A stretch of 55,321 nucleotides of DNA from positions 1 to 55,321 of the forward strand of contig JAUUDM010000004.1 of NCBI GenBank assembly GCA_030826765.1, read 5' to 3'. This stretch comes from Nautiliales bacterium. Its GTDB lineage: Bacteria; Campylobacterota; Campylobacteria; Campylobacterales; JAADDX01. The translations under genes were made by a program, and so were the position numbers. A model generated the notes under the pieces. The model saw nothing but the letters and a program-made list of their open reading frames with translations. It searched no databases and was not told where the DNA came from. The first letter of the stretch is position 1; each line of letters starts with the position of its first letter. Shown here one piece after another: positions 25,349-33,961 of this stretch.

Positions 25349-26311
25349 TTATAACATAAACTCTTTTATTTTATCTCTACTTTCAAAACTTTCAGCTTCT
25401 ATATTTCCTCCATTTATACCAACAATCCCTTTGTCAGCTTTTGTATAAGTAATCAAAATTCTACTTGCAAGTTTTTTAGTCTCTTCATCTGCATCACTTT
25501 CAATAAGTCCTACAGGACCTGGTACTCCAATTGGAAACATTTTAAGAAATTTATCTCCATTATATGCTTTTAAAATAGGATTTTCATCTTTGTTTCTTGA
25601 AATAATTACTTTTTTATTATTTACGATTAAATGTCTTCCTACTTTTAAAATATCAATATCAGTTACTTCTAAATTTCTTGTTTTTATAAAATCTCTTAAT
25701 TTATTTGAAAAGTTTTTGTCTGTTAAAAGACATCCACCAGCAGGAGATTCATAATTTTTTAGATTAAATTTTTCAGCAAGTTGCATTTGAACTTTTCTTT
25801 CTCTTCCACTTATATCATACATTTTTTCTCTATCAACCCATCCTTTTATTTCTGGTAAAGTAGGAGGAAGAAGTTTCGCACTAAGTGGACGAACTACAAT
25901 TTCAGGCTCTTTCACTAATTTTTGCATTTTATTTAGACCTTCAAGTTTTTGACTCATTGGCCTTTGACCTAAAACTTCACCACTTATAATAAATTTAGCC
26001 CCAATTTCTTTCATATAGTTGTAAGCGACATTTATCATATTTGCATGACAATCTATGCAAGGATTGAAGTTTTTTCCATATCCATATTTTGGAGTAAATA
26101 GAATTTCATCTAAAAATTGTTGTCTTGAATCTATTGAAGTAAATTTTACTCCTAAATCTTCGGCAGTTTTTTTTAGATACTCTTCTTTTTCAAAGTTACT
26201 TTCAAATCCAGTATTTATGTTTACTGCTTCAACTTCTATTCCCATATTTTGTATGATTTTGATAGCCAAACAACTATCAAGTCCACCGCTAAAAAGTGCT
26301 ATTGCTTTCAT
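25349..26311 (-). CDS. PP-loop ATP pyrophosphatase, MnmA/ThiI-like (putative tRNA sulfurtransferase)
   Basis: 320 residues. The N-terminal PP-loop SGGLDS (residues 8-13) marks the adenylating ATPase fold shared by MnmA, ThiI, TtcA and GuaA. Cysteines in NPCIDCH (Cys85, Cys88) and in SPAGGCLLTD (Cys194) are placed like the catalytic or cluster cysteines of tRNA-thiolating enzymes. The C-terminal 110 residues form a separate domain that I cannot name. It lacks the MnmA central RNA-binding domain. Related proteins are often labelled tRNA methyltransferase by mistake. Role in tRNA sulfur modification is an inference. AAAAAAAGGA precedes the start; TAAAAT on the minus strand (26338-26333) is the likely -10. 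Confidence 0.72.
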   Translation of the reverse strand: MKAIALFSGGLDSCLAIKIIQNMGIEVEAVNINTGFESNFEKEEYLKKTAEDLGVKFTSIDSRQQFLDEILFTPKYGYGKNFNPCIDCHANMINVAYNYMKEIGAKFIISGEVLGQRPMSQKLEGLNKMQKLVKEPEIVVRPLSAKLLPPTLPEIKGWVDREKMYDISGRERKVQMQLAEKFNLKNYESPAGGCLLTDKNFSNKLRDFIKTRNLEVTDIDILKVGRHLIVNNKKVIISRNKDENPILKAYNGDKFLKMFPIGVPGPVGLIESDADEETKKLASRILITYTKADKGIVGINGGNIEAESFESRDKIKEFML

Positions 26312-26392
26312 AATATTATTCCTTTTTTTGTTATTTTAAGACTGAATAAATAAACGAAACAATTGCTAATTTTAACGAAAAAAAAGTGTTTA

Positions 26393-26438
26393 AAAAAGTG
26401 TGCTTCAAACCCGAAGGGCGCTTGCGTTGACACTTTTT
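26393..26438 (-). terminator. GC-rich hairpin, probable terminator of dnaG
   Basis: On the minus strand AAAAAGTGT and ACACTTTTT form a nine-pair stem around 28 bases that are about 61 percent G+C, with an inner CCCTTCGGG hairpin. The 3' arm runs into T6, then after a few bases T8, on the minus strand. It lies 44 bp past the dnaG stop. A competing stem (26434-26441 with 26452-26459, TTTTTAAC/GTTAAAAA) shares the T-run, so two alternative folds exist. This is the strongest base-composition outlier in the window. Confidence 0.6.
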
Positions 26439-26481
26439 AACTTTTTGTAGTGTTAAAAAATTTGCTTTATTATTGAGTGTT

Positions 26482-28080
26482 TTAGGTCAGTCTTAATTCC
26501 TTTATTTTTTCTCTTAAAATTCTTGCTTTATGTGCTTTTTCTTCTAATGAAAGAGGTTCAAAATTTAATCTTTTTAGTTCATTTGTATAATTTATTTTTA
26601 ACATATTTTTTATTGCATTAATTAAACTATCATAATCTAATATTTTAACTTCATCATTTAATACTATATCCAAAAGGGCTGGATTATCAAAATCTTCTTG
26701 ATATAAAAGTTCTAATTCAGCTTTGTGAGTTTTAAATATTTCAGGAGACAAATATTCTGCAACTTCATTTAAATAGTTTCTATTTTCATAAACAGTTTTT
26801 ATAATACTTGCTTCTGCATGTTCTATTTTTTTATTAGAATTTATTTGAATATTTTTATTTCTTATTTTAAAAAATTTTTTTGGTATCTGCATAATTTGAG
26901 ATGCATAGTTTGCGACATCATCTTGTGTTATTGGATTTAAGCTCATTATAAAATTTTTAATTTCGTTAAAAGCTTCTTGTTTTTGATGTGAGTTTTTTAA
27001 ATCAAATTTATTTAAAGTCTCTTTTATTACAAATTCTATAAAAGGAGTGTTGTTTTCAAAAATAGGCGTTAAATCCTCACCTTTTTTAATCATATCAGCA
27101 GGATCAAGGCCTTCTTTGAAAATTACTGCACCACCTTCAAATCCATTTTGAGCTAAAAGTGTAGAAGCTTTAATAGCTGCATTAATTCCAGCATTGTCTC
27201 CATCATAAGCGACTATAATTTTTGCATTAAGTTTTCTTAAAGTAGGTAAGTGCTCATTTGTTAGAGCTGTTCCAAGAGTAGCTACTGCATTTGAGAAACT
27301 GGCTTGATGAAGCATAATTACATCCATATAACCTTCAACGATAATTATTTCTTTTTTTCTTAAGATTTTGTCTCTTGCAAAATTCAGTCCATAAAAAGTT
27401 TTACTTTTATTGAATATTTTTGTATTTGCATAATTAATATATTTTGCAGGATGATTTGAAATTGTTCTACCACCAAAAGCTATAATTTTATTATTTGTTG
27501 AAAAAATAGGAAAAGTTATTCTATCAATTAATCTTGCATACAATCCATTTTCACCTTTAGCAAAAACTCCTAATTCAGTAGCTTCATTTATAGGAAGTTT
27601 TGACTGATTTATGAAATTGATTTGTTCATTTGAAGTTGGTGCAAACCCAAGAGAAAATTTTTCTATTGTATTTTCGTTTAGCCCTCTATCTTTTAAATAG
27701 TTGTAAGCATTTTGATTATTGATTAATTTTTGTTTATAAAAACTATTTAATTTATCTAAAATATTTGTTTTTACAAAATTCTTATTTTTACTGTATTCTA
27801 ATTCAAAATTATACATAGATGCTAATTTTTCAATAGCTTCAGGATAAGAGAGTTTCTCATAATCCATTATAAATTTGATAGAATCACCAGTTGCACCACA
27901 ACCAAAACAATGATATATTTGTTTCGTAGGGCTTACCACAAATGATGGTGTTTTTTCATTATGAAAAGGACAATTTGCAGTAAAGTTGCTCCCTTTTTTT
28001 TTGAGTTGAATATAATTTCCAACTACATCAACAACATCAGCAATACTTTTTAAATTTTCAATTGATTCAGGTTTTATCAT
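26482..28080 (-). CDS. dnaG: DNA primase
   Basis: 532 residues. CHC2 zinc ribbon at about 38-65 (CPFHNEKTPSF ... YHCFGCGATGDS), RNA polymerase core, TOPRIM motif IIVEGYMDVIMLHQ with the metal-binding acidic AYDGDNAGINAA, and a short C-terminal helicase-binding region. DnaG makes primers for replication and works with DnaB (encoded at 43876). The start codon has no Shine-Dalgarno sequence: a TATAAT on the minus strand ends only six bases before the ATG, which points to a leaderless message. Confidence 0.95.
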   Translation of the reverse strand: MIKPESIENLKSIADVVDVVGNYIQLKKKGSNFTANCPFHNEKTPSFVVSPTKQIYHCFGCGATGDSIKFIMDYEKLSYPEAIEKLASMYNFELEYSKNKNFVKTNILDKLNSFYKQKLINNQNAYNYLKDRGLNENTIEKFSLGFAPTSNEQINFINQSKLPINEATELGVFAKGENGLYARLIDRITFPIFSTNNKIIAFGGRTISNHPAKYINYANTKIFNKSKTFYGLNFARDKILRKKEIIIVEGYMDVIMLHQASFSNAVATLGTALTNEHLPTLRKLNAKIIVAYDGDNAGINAAIKASTLLAQNGFEGGAVIFKEGLDPADMIKKGEDLTPIFENNTPFIEFVIKETLNKFDLKNSHQKQEAFNEIKNFIMSLNPITQDDVANYASQIMQIPKKFFKIRNKNIQINSNKKIEHAEASIIKTVYENRNYLNEVAEYLSPEIFKTHKAELELLYQEDFDNPALLDIVLNDEVKILDYDSLINAIKNMLKINYTNELKRLNFEPLSLEEKAHKARILREKIKELRLT

Positions 28081-28086
28081 AGGCGA

Positions 28087-28092
28087 ATTATA
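28087..28092 (-). promoter_or_regulatory. -10 element of dnaG, predicting a leaderless transcript
   Basis: Minus-strand TATAAT (preceded by TAGA) lies six bases from the A of the dnaG start codon, so transcription would begin at or next to the ATG. The bases between, TCGCCT, contain no ribosome-binding site. Confidence 0.55.
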
Positions 28093-28105
28093 TCTAAAAA
28101 GTTGG

Positions 28106-28111
28106 TATAAT
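28106..28111 (+). promoter_or_regulatory. -10 element of the LapB-like gene, back-to-back with dnaG promoter
   Basis: GGTATAAT followed directly by TATAAAAAAAGG, so the -10 element is seven bases from the A-run of the ribosome-binding site and the leader is only about a dozen bases. It lies 13 bp from the opposite-facing dnaG -10; the two promoters must overlap in their -35 regions. Confidence 0.6.
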
Positions 28112-28129
28112 TATAAAAAAAGGCTTTAA

Positions 28130-29107
28130 ATGATTAGTTATTCAAATCCATTATTTAGTATTATTGTTTTTTTATTAATTATAGCAATTACTATAATTAT
28201 TACAAATTTTTTAGGAAGTTTAAAGGAAAAAAATAGAATTAAACATTTAAAAGAATTTATAGATAAGTTTGAATTTTTAAATGATAAAGAAATTAAAACA
28301 GTCTTAAAAGATGAAGTTTCCATAAATGCTCTCTTTTTATTAGCAATGGCATTTGAAAAAGAAGGAAATTATGAAAAGAGTTTGAATATTTATTTAGCAA
28401 TTTTAGAAAATGTAAATAAAAATGAAAAGTTTGATGTTTTACAAAAAGTAGCAAAAGTTTATTTTCAGGCTGGATTTTTACATAAATCAAGAGAGGCTTT
28501 ACTTGAGATATTAAGAAGTAAACCAAGAAACAAAGATGCTCTTAAACTGCTTTTGATTGTAGATGATAAACTAAAAAATTATGATGAAATGGAAAATATT
28601 ATAGAAATTTTTGAAGAACTTGAAGTTGATGTGGAAAAAGAAAAATGTTATATTCTGTTTAAAAAAGCCCTTTTTGAAATGGATAAAATTAAATTAAAAA
28701 AAATTTATAAAAAATATCCTTGTCTAAAAAGAAGTTATATCTCATTTTTAATTTATAATAATCCAAAAGAAATTTTTGATGAAATTGATGAAGATGATGT
28801 ATATGAAATGATTGATATTTTTTATAATTATGATTCTCTTCCGGCTAAAAACAGTGCCTTAATTCAAATAAAAGCTGCTAAAAAAGAGATTAAAACAACT
28901 ATAAAAAGTCCTGTTTTTGAACTTGAAGTTTTAAAACATTTACCTAATGGTTTAGCAGATTTAGAGTTTGAATATATTTGTCAAAATTGTAAACATATTT
29001 ATCCTATTTATGATGAAAGGTGTCCAAATTGTAAAGAATTATTTTCTTTTAAAGTTGAAGCTATAATTAGTAAAAATAACTTAAAATATAGAGAAAGTTA
29101 TAATTAA
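28130..29107 (+). CDS. LapB/YciM-like protein: membrane-anchored TPR protein with C-terminal zinc ribbon
   Basis: 325 residues. N-terminal transmembrane helix (about 8-28), a helical TPR array in the middle (for example LFLLAMAFEKEGNYEKSLNI, VAKVYFQAGFLHKSREALLE), and a C-terminal rubredoxin-like ribbon with Cys284-x2-Cys287 and Cys298-Pro-x-Cys301. This domain order is that of LapB, which in E. coli controls LPS synthesis by presenting LpxC to FtsH. Sequence similarity in the TPR part is loose, so a general TPR scaffold is possible. Its stop overlaps the stop of the convergent Csd6-like gene by 3-4 bp. Confidence 0.75.
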   Translation: MISYSNPLFSIIVFLLIIAITIIITNFLGSLKEKNRIKHLKEFIDKFEFLNDKEIKTVLKDEVSINALFLLAMAFEKEGNYEKSLNIYLAILENVNKNEKFDVLQKVAKVYFQAGFLHKSREALLEILRSKPRNKDALKLLLIVDDKLKNYDEMENIIEIFEELEVDVEKEKCYILFKKALFEMDKIKLKKIYKKYPCLKRSYISFLIYNNPKEIFDEIDEDDVYEMIDIFYNYDSLPAKNSALIQIKAAKKEIKTTIKSPVFELEVLKHLPNGLADLEFEYICQNCKHIYPIYDERCPNCKELFSFKVEAIISKNNLKYRESYN

Positions 29108-30069
29108 TTCTCTAAAAATATTTTAATTTTATTATCAATTAATTGTAAATAAACTATTTTTTGTCCTTGGAATGTAGTTTTATTTGACTTAAAAAATTCA
29201 TAAAAACTAACTCTATATATATTTTTGTTTTTTGATGGATAAGGAGTTATTTGTAAATTAGTGAATTTTAATATTTTATGATTTTGATGAGAAAATATGA
29301 GTTTTTTCATATTAGCAAATTCTTTAAAATTTAATTTATTGTTTTTTTTAAAATTATTTTTGTCATAAAAAGAGAGATATTTATCTAATTTATTATATTT
29401 CCAGTAATATCTCCATTTAAAGAGATTTTTTAAAATAACAGCTATTTTTGCTTTATTTGTTGTTGGTAGATTTTTTGTATCAATAATTAAAATAGTATCT
29501 TTATAATCTATTTTCTTAGATAGTTGAAGCAGTTCATCGTTAGGAAGTGCAATACATCCTTTTGTGTCAAATTTTCTATTTGGATTATCTTTAGGAAAGC
29601 CATGAATCCAAATACCATGTCCACCTTTACCTAAATATTTATCATATAAATTTGGATAATTAGTGGGATATGCTAGTGGTCCATAAAAATCACTTAACTT
29701 ATTATCATCTAATTTATATTTTAGAGTATAAACTCCAATTGGAGTTTTCCCATCACCTTCTATCCATTTATCACCACTATTTTTTCCAGTTAATATGTTG
29801 GTGAATTTTGTAGATAATTGTAATTTATCATTATAATTATAAACGAATAAATTTTTCTTATTTTTAAAACATACAATTACATTTACAGGATGATCATAAT
29901 ATCCAAATTTAACATCTTTATTTTTTAGTAAATAATTTATATATTCATCAGAACATAGAATTTTATCTGCTTCTTTTTCCCAATTATAATTTTGTCTATA
30001 ATTGTCAAAAATAGTCATATCTGCTCTTAAAAATGAGATTAAAATAAATGAATATAATAGTAGTTTCAT
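29104..30069 (-). CDS. Csd6/Pgp2-type L,D-carboxypeptidase (cell-shape peptidoglycan hydrolase)
   Basis: 321 residues. Signal peptide (about 1-16), an N-terminal domain, then an L,D-transpeptidase-fold (YkuD) domain with GDGKTPIGVYTL, His156 in GIWIHGFPK and Gly171-Cys172 in FDTKGCIALPND. The His-to-Cys spacing of 16 equals that of Helicobacter Csd6 (His160, Cys176). The C-terminal 110 residues (KWRYYWKYNKLDKYLSFYD ...) look like the NTF2-like domain that is specific to Csd6/Pgp2. In Helicobacter and Campylobacter this enzyme trims tetrapeptides to tripeptides and is needed for helical shape. AGGAG precedes the start; a minus-strand GATATAAT lies at 30099-30094. Confidence 0.83.
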   Translation of the reverse strand: MKLLLYSFILISFLRADMTIFDNYRQNYNWEKEADKILCSDEYINYLLKNKDVKFGYYDHPVNVIVCFKNKKNLFVYNYNDKLQLSTKFTNILTGKNSGDKWIEGDGKTPIGVYTLKYKLDDNKLSDFYGPLAYPTNYPNLYDKYLGKGGHGIWIHGFPKDNPNRKFDTKGCIALPNDELLQLSKKIDYKDTILIIDTKNLPTTNKAKIAVILKNLFKWRYYWKYNKLDKYLSFYDKNNFKKNNKLNFKEFANMKKLIFSHQNHKILKFTNLQITPYPSKNKNIYRVSFYEFFKSNKTTFQGQKIVYLQLIDNKIKIFLEN

Positions 30070-30093
30070 AAAACTCCTTGAATTTTTTTGGAA

Positions 30094-30099
30094 ATTATA
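30094..30099 (-). promoter_or_regulatory. -10 element of the Csd6-like gene
   Basis: Minus-strand TTGATATAAT followed by TTCCAAAAAAATTC and an AAGGAG four bases before the ATG. It matches the recurring promoter form of this window. Confidence 0.55.
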
Positions 30100-30108
30100 T
30101 CAATTTTA

Positions 30109-30134
30109 GGTAAAATTTTATAAAAATATTTACC
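30109..30134. promoter_or_regulatory. Inverted repeat GGTAAA...TTTACC before purL
   Basis: GGTAAA (30109-30114) and TTTACC (30129-30134) with an A/T spacer of 14 bases; the likely purL -10 (TAAAAT, 30111-30116) lies within it. It could be an operator or merely chance in such AT-rich DNA. Confidence 0.3.
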
Positions 30135-30147
30135 AATAAGGATAAAA

Positions 30148-32337
30148 ATGGAAAATTTAGAAGAAGTTTTAGCTAAACATAAATTAAGCAAAGCTGATTA
30201 TGACCATATTAAAGAAATTTTAGGAAGAGAACCAAATATAGTTGAAATTGGTATTTTTAGTGCAATGTGGAGTGAGCATTGTAGTTATAAATCAAGTAAA
30301 TATTATTTAAAAGGTTTTCCTACAAAAGCTCCTTGGGTAATTCAAGGTCCAGGAGAAAATGCAGGTGTAATTGATATTGGTGGAGGAATGGCTGCTGTTT
30401 TTAAAATGGAAAGTCATAATCATCCAAGTTTCATAGAACCATATCAAGGTGCCGCTACTGGTGTTGGGGGAATTTTAAGAGATATTTTTACAATGGGTGC
30501 TAGACCAGTTGCGAATTTAAACGCTATTAGATTTGCACATATTGAAGGAGATGATGAAACAGCTAAACTTCATAGACACCTTTTAAATGGAGTAGTTGAA
30601 GGGATTGCAGGATATGGAAACTGTATTGGAGTTCCTACAATTGGTGGAGAAGTTGCTTTTGAAGAGTGCTATGCTGGAAATAACTTAGTAAATGCATTTA
30701 GTTTAGGACTTGCAAAAAATGATGAAATTTTTTATGCAAATGCAAGTGGGGAAGGAAATCCAGTAATTTATGTAGGAAGTAAAACAGGAAGAGATGGTCT
30801 TGGTGGAGCTGTTATGAGTAGTGATAGCTTCGAAGAAGGGCAAGAAGACCAAAGACCAACTGTTCAAGTAGGTGACCCATTTACTGAAAAACTTTTAATG
30901 GAAGCTTGTTTAGAACTATTTAAACACGATTACATTGTAGGTATTCAAGATATGGGAGCTGCTGGGCTTACTTCATCAGCTTTTGAAATGCCAAAAGATG
31001 GAGCTGGTATGAAAATGTATCTTGATAAGGTTCCTGCAAGAGAAGAAGGAATGACTCCATATGACTTTATGCTTAGTGAAAGCCAAGAAAGAATGCTTAT
31101 TTGTGCCAAAAAAGGGTATGAAGATAAAGTAATTGAAATATTTAGAAAATGGGAACTTGATGCCGAGGTGATTGGTGAAGTTACAAATACTGGAAGAATG
31201 GAACTTTTCTGGCATGGTGAAAAATGTGCAGATATTCCAATTGCTCCAGTTAGTGAAGAATCACCTGAATTAGTAAGACCTGTTGCAAAACCAAAATATA
31301 TTGATGAAATTAAAAATATCAATTTAGATAAAGATATTTCAAATCAAGAAGCGTTTGAAACTTTAATTAAAGATGCAGAAGTTTTAGATAAAAGTTATGT
31401 TTATAATCAATATGATTCAATGGTACAAACAAACACAACTGAACATCCTGGAAGTTTAGATTCAAGTGTAATTAGAGTAAAAGAAAATGGAAAATTTTTG
31501 GGAATGAGTACGAATTGTAATGCAAGATTTTGTTATATTAACCCAAAACTTGGTGGGGCTGAAGCTGTAATGAAATCAGGTAGAGATGTAGCAGCTAAAG
31601 GACTTAAACCATTAGCAATTACAGACTGCTTAAACTTTGGAAATCCAGAAAAACCTGAAACTATGTGGCAATTCAAAGAAGCAACTGATGGAATCAAAGA
31701 AGCTTGTAAAGAGTTGAATACACCAGTAGTTAGTGGAAATGTTTCACTTTATAATGAAACAAGTGACGAAAATATTTTCCCAACTCCTGAAATAGCAACT
31801 GTTGGAGTAGGAGATAAAGTTAGAAGTTCTAAATTTACAAAAGAAGGAAATTTACTTTATATAATTGGTGAAACAAAAAGTGAATTTGGTGGAAGTTTGT
31901 ATCTGAAAAAACTTTATAATAAAATTGCTGGAGTGCATCCAGAAGTTGATTTTGATAAAGAAGTTAAACTTTGGAAACTTTTAGAAAGTGAAAATATTGA
32001 ATCAGCTAAAACTGTTGGAGTAGGTGGAATTGCTATTGCACTTTATAAAGAAGCTTGTGTTAGCAACAAAGGTTGCGAAGTAAATGTAAAAGTGGATGAT
32101 AAAAAAGATATATTTAGTGAGACTATTTCAAGAGCTATTGTTGAAATCGCACCAGAAAATGCTGGAAAATTTGAAGAAGAAGCAAAAAACAGTGGTATTT
32201 ATGTAGAAAAAATTGGAAAAGTTGGTGGAAATCAAATCAAAATAAATGATGTTGAATTTGGTTTAGAAGAAGCAAAAAATATCTATTTTAACAGATTTAG
32301 AAATATTATGAAAAATGATGTAGAAGGACTAATATGA
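30148..32337 (+). CDS. purL: Phosphoribosylformylglycinamidine synthase, small-type PurL subunit
   Basis: 729 residues, the small PurL that needs PurS and PurQ partners (not in this window), unlike the 1300-residue enterobacterial form. It makes FGAM from FGAR, glutamine and ATP in purine synthesis. Marks: [12 protein letters not shown] near the N-terminus, [33 protein letters not shown] segment with the catalytic His, [19 protein letters not shown] and [17 protein letters not shown]. 4-bp overlap with purH. Confidence 0.97.
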   Translation: MENLEEVLAKHKLSKADYDHIKEILGREPNIVEIGIFSAMWSEHCSYKSSKYYLKGFPTKAPWVIQGPGENAGVIDIGGGMAAVFKMESHNHPSFIEPYQGAATGVGGILRDIFTMGARPVANLNAIRFAHIEGDDETAKLHRHLLNGVVEGIAGYGNCIGVPTIGGEVAFEECYAGNNLVNAFSLGLAKNDEIFYANASGEGNPVIYVGSKTGRDGLGGAVMSSDSFEEGQEDQRPTVQVGDPFTEKLLMEACLELFKHDYIVGIQDMGAAGLTSSAFEMPKDGAGMKMYLDKVPAREEGMTPYDFMLSESQERMLICAKKGYEDKVIEIFRKWELDAEVIGEVTNTGRMELFWHGEKCADIPIAPVSEESPELVRPVAKPKYIDEIKNINLDKDISNQEAFETLIKDAEVLDKSYVYNQYDSMVQTNTTEHPGSLDSSVIRVKENGKFLGMSTNCNARFCYINPKLGGAEAVMKSGRDVAAKGLKPLAITDCLNFGNPEKPETMWQFKEATDGIKEACKELNTPVVSGNVSLYNETSDENIFPTPEIATVGVGDKVRSSKFTKEGNLLYIIGETKSEFGGSLYLKKLYNKIAGVHPEVDFDKEVKLWKLLESENIESAKTVGVGGIAIALYKEACVSNKGCEVNVKVDDKKDIFSETISRAIVEIAPENAGKFEEEAKNSGIYVEKIGKVGGNQIKINDVEFGLEEAKNIYFNRFRNIMKNDVEGLI

Positions 32338-33848
32338 GAGCGTTATTAAGTGTTAGTGATAAAAATGGTATCGTAGAGTTTGCAAAAAGTTTAGAAGAGC
32401 TAGGTTTTGAAATAATTTCAACTGGTGGGACTTTTAAAGTTTTATCTGAAAATAGAGTAAAAGTAATTGATGTTACAGAAGTTACAAAATTTCCAGAATG
32501 TTTTGAAGGAAGAGTAAAAACTTTAAATCCTTATATTCACGGAGGAATTTTACATAAAAGAGATGAACATAAAGAAGAAGCAGAAAAACTTGGAGTTGAA
32601 GCCATTGATTTAGTTTGTGTAAATTTATATCCATTTAAAGAGACAATTGAAAGAACTGATGATTTTGGTGAAATTATTGAAAACATTGATATTGGTGGTC
32701 CAACAATGGTAAGAAGTGCGGCTAAAAACTTTAATGATGTTATTATTGTTACAAATAGTAACGATTATGATGAAGTAATTGATGCACTTAAAAATAATAA
32801 AAACACATTAGAATTTAGAAGAAATTTAATGATAAAAGCTTTCGAGCATACTGCAAATTATGATGCAATGATTGCTAATTATATGAATAAAAGATTTAAT
32901 GATAATTTTGGTGAATATAAATTTATAGCTGGTAAAAAAGTTATGAATACAAGATATGGAGAAAATCCTCATCAAAAAGGTGCTTTATATCAATTTGACA
33001 ATCACTTCGATAATTTAAAAACGCTTAAAGGTGAAGCAAGTTTCAATAATTTAACTGATATGAATGGTGCAGTTAGAGTTGCTGTAGCTTTAGGAAAAGG
33101 TGCAGTTTCTATCATTAAACACGCAAATCCTTGTGGAGCTGCTTTAAAAGATACTCTTTTAGAAAGTTATAAAGAAGCTTTAAAATGTGACCCAATTAGT
33201 GCTTATGGTGGAGTTGTAGCAATTAATGGAGTTTTAGATAAAGAGTTAGCAGAAGAGATTAATAAAATTTTTGTTGAGGTTATAATTGCGGGTAGAATTA
33301 CAGATGAGGCTGTAAAAGTATTTGAAAAGAAAAAAAGAATTAAACTTTTTGAATTAGGAAGTGACGCACTTTATATTTCAGGTGATGATAGTGACTTTAA
33401 ACATATTGAAGGTGGTTTTGTTTATCAAGATGCAGATAGAGTTAACTCTGATGAAGTTAAAAATGCAAAATGTGTAACAAAAGCAAAAGCAGATGACTTT
33501 AAAGATTTAGAAATGGCTTGGAAAATTGCAGCACTTACAAAATCAAATTGTGTTGTTTATGTGAAAAATGGAGCAATGGTTGCAATTGGTATGGGTATGA
33601 CAAGTAGAGTTGACGCAGCCGAGTGTGCTTTGAAAAAAGCAAAAGAATTAAATCTTGATGTTACAGGTGCAGCACTTGCAAGTGAAGCATTCTTCCCATT
33701 TAGAGATTCAGTTGACGCGGCAGCAAAAGCAGGTGTAAAATATATTGTTCAACCTGGTGGAAGTATTAGAGATGATGAAGTTATCGAAGCGGCTGATGAA
33801 CATAGTATAGCTATGTATTTTACAGGAATTAGACATTTTTATCATTAA
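32334..33848 (+). CDS. purH: Bifunctional AICAR transformylase / IMP cyclohydrolase
   Basis: 504 residues. N-terminal MGS-like IMP cyclohydrolase domain (about 1-190: [45 protein letters not shown]) and a C-terminal AICAR formyltransferase domain ([29 protein letters not shown] with the catalytic Lys-His, [15 protein letters not shown]). It performs the last two steps to IMP. Second gene of the purLH operon; no clear terminator follows. Confidence 0.97.
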   Translation: MRALLSVSDKNGIVEFAKSLEELGFEIISTGGTFKVLSENRVKVIDVTEVTKFPECFEGRVKTLNPYIHGGILHKRDEHKEEAEKLGVEAIDLVCVNLYPFKETIERTDDFGEIIENIDIGGPTMVRSAAKNFNDVIIVTNSNDYDEVIDALKNNKNTLEFRRNLMIKAFEHTANYDAMIANYMNKRFNDNFGEYKFIAGKKVMNTRYGENPHQKGALYQFDNHFDNLKTLKGEASFNNLTDMNGAVRVAVALGKGAVSIIKHANPCGAALKDTLLESYKEALKCDPISAYGGVVAINGVLDKELAEEINKIFVEVIIAGRITDEAVKVFEKKKRIKLFELGSDALYISGDDSDFKHIEGGFVYQDADRVNSDEVKNAKCVTKAKADDFKDLEMAWKIAALTKSNCVVYVKNGAMVAIGMGMTSRVDAAECALKKAKELNLDVTGAALASEAFFPFRDSVDAAAKAGVKYIVQPGGSIRDDEVIEAADEHSIAMYFTGIRHFYH

Positions 33849-33934
33849 TTTCTAATTCTTTCTCTTTTCTTTTTTTATTTCTATATTTTTAATAATTATA
33901 ATTATATTTTTGTAATCATTTTGTAATAATTTGA

Positions 33935-33940
33935 TATAAT
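33935..33940 (+). promoter_or_regulatory. -10 element of the liv operon
   Basis: TTTGATATAAT followed by TATCCAAAAAAAGGAG: the same -10 plus A-run plus Shine-Dalgarno form seen at other genes here, giving a leader of roughly 15 bases. No good -35 is visible; the upstream region is T-rich with a repeated TTTTGTAAT. Confidence 0.6.
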
Positions 33941-33961
33941 TATCCAAAAAAAGGAGTAATG

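Noticed and set aside
30945..31322. 125-residue minus-strand frame inside purL
   Set aside because: Antisense shadow of a conserved enzyme region; no ribosome-binding site or known domain.
33959..33961. First of two adjacent ATG codons for livJ
   Set aside because: Only two bases from AAGGAG; the next ATG at 33962 has better spacing and an equally good signal peptide.
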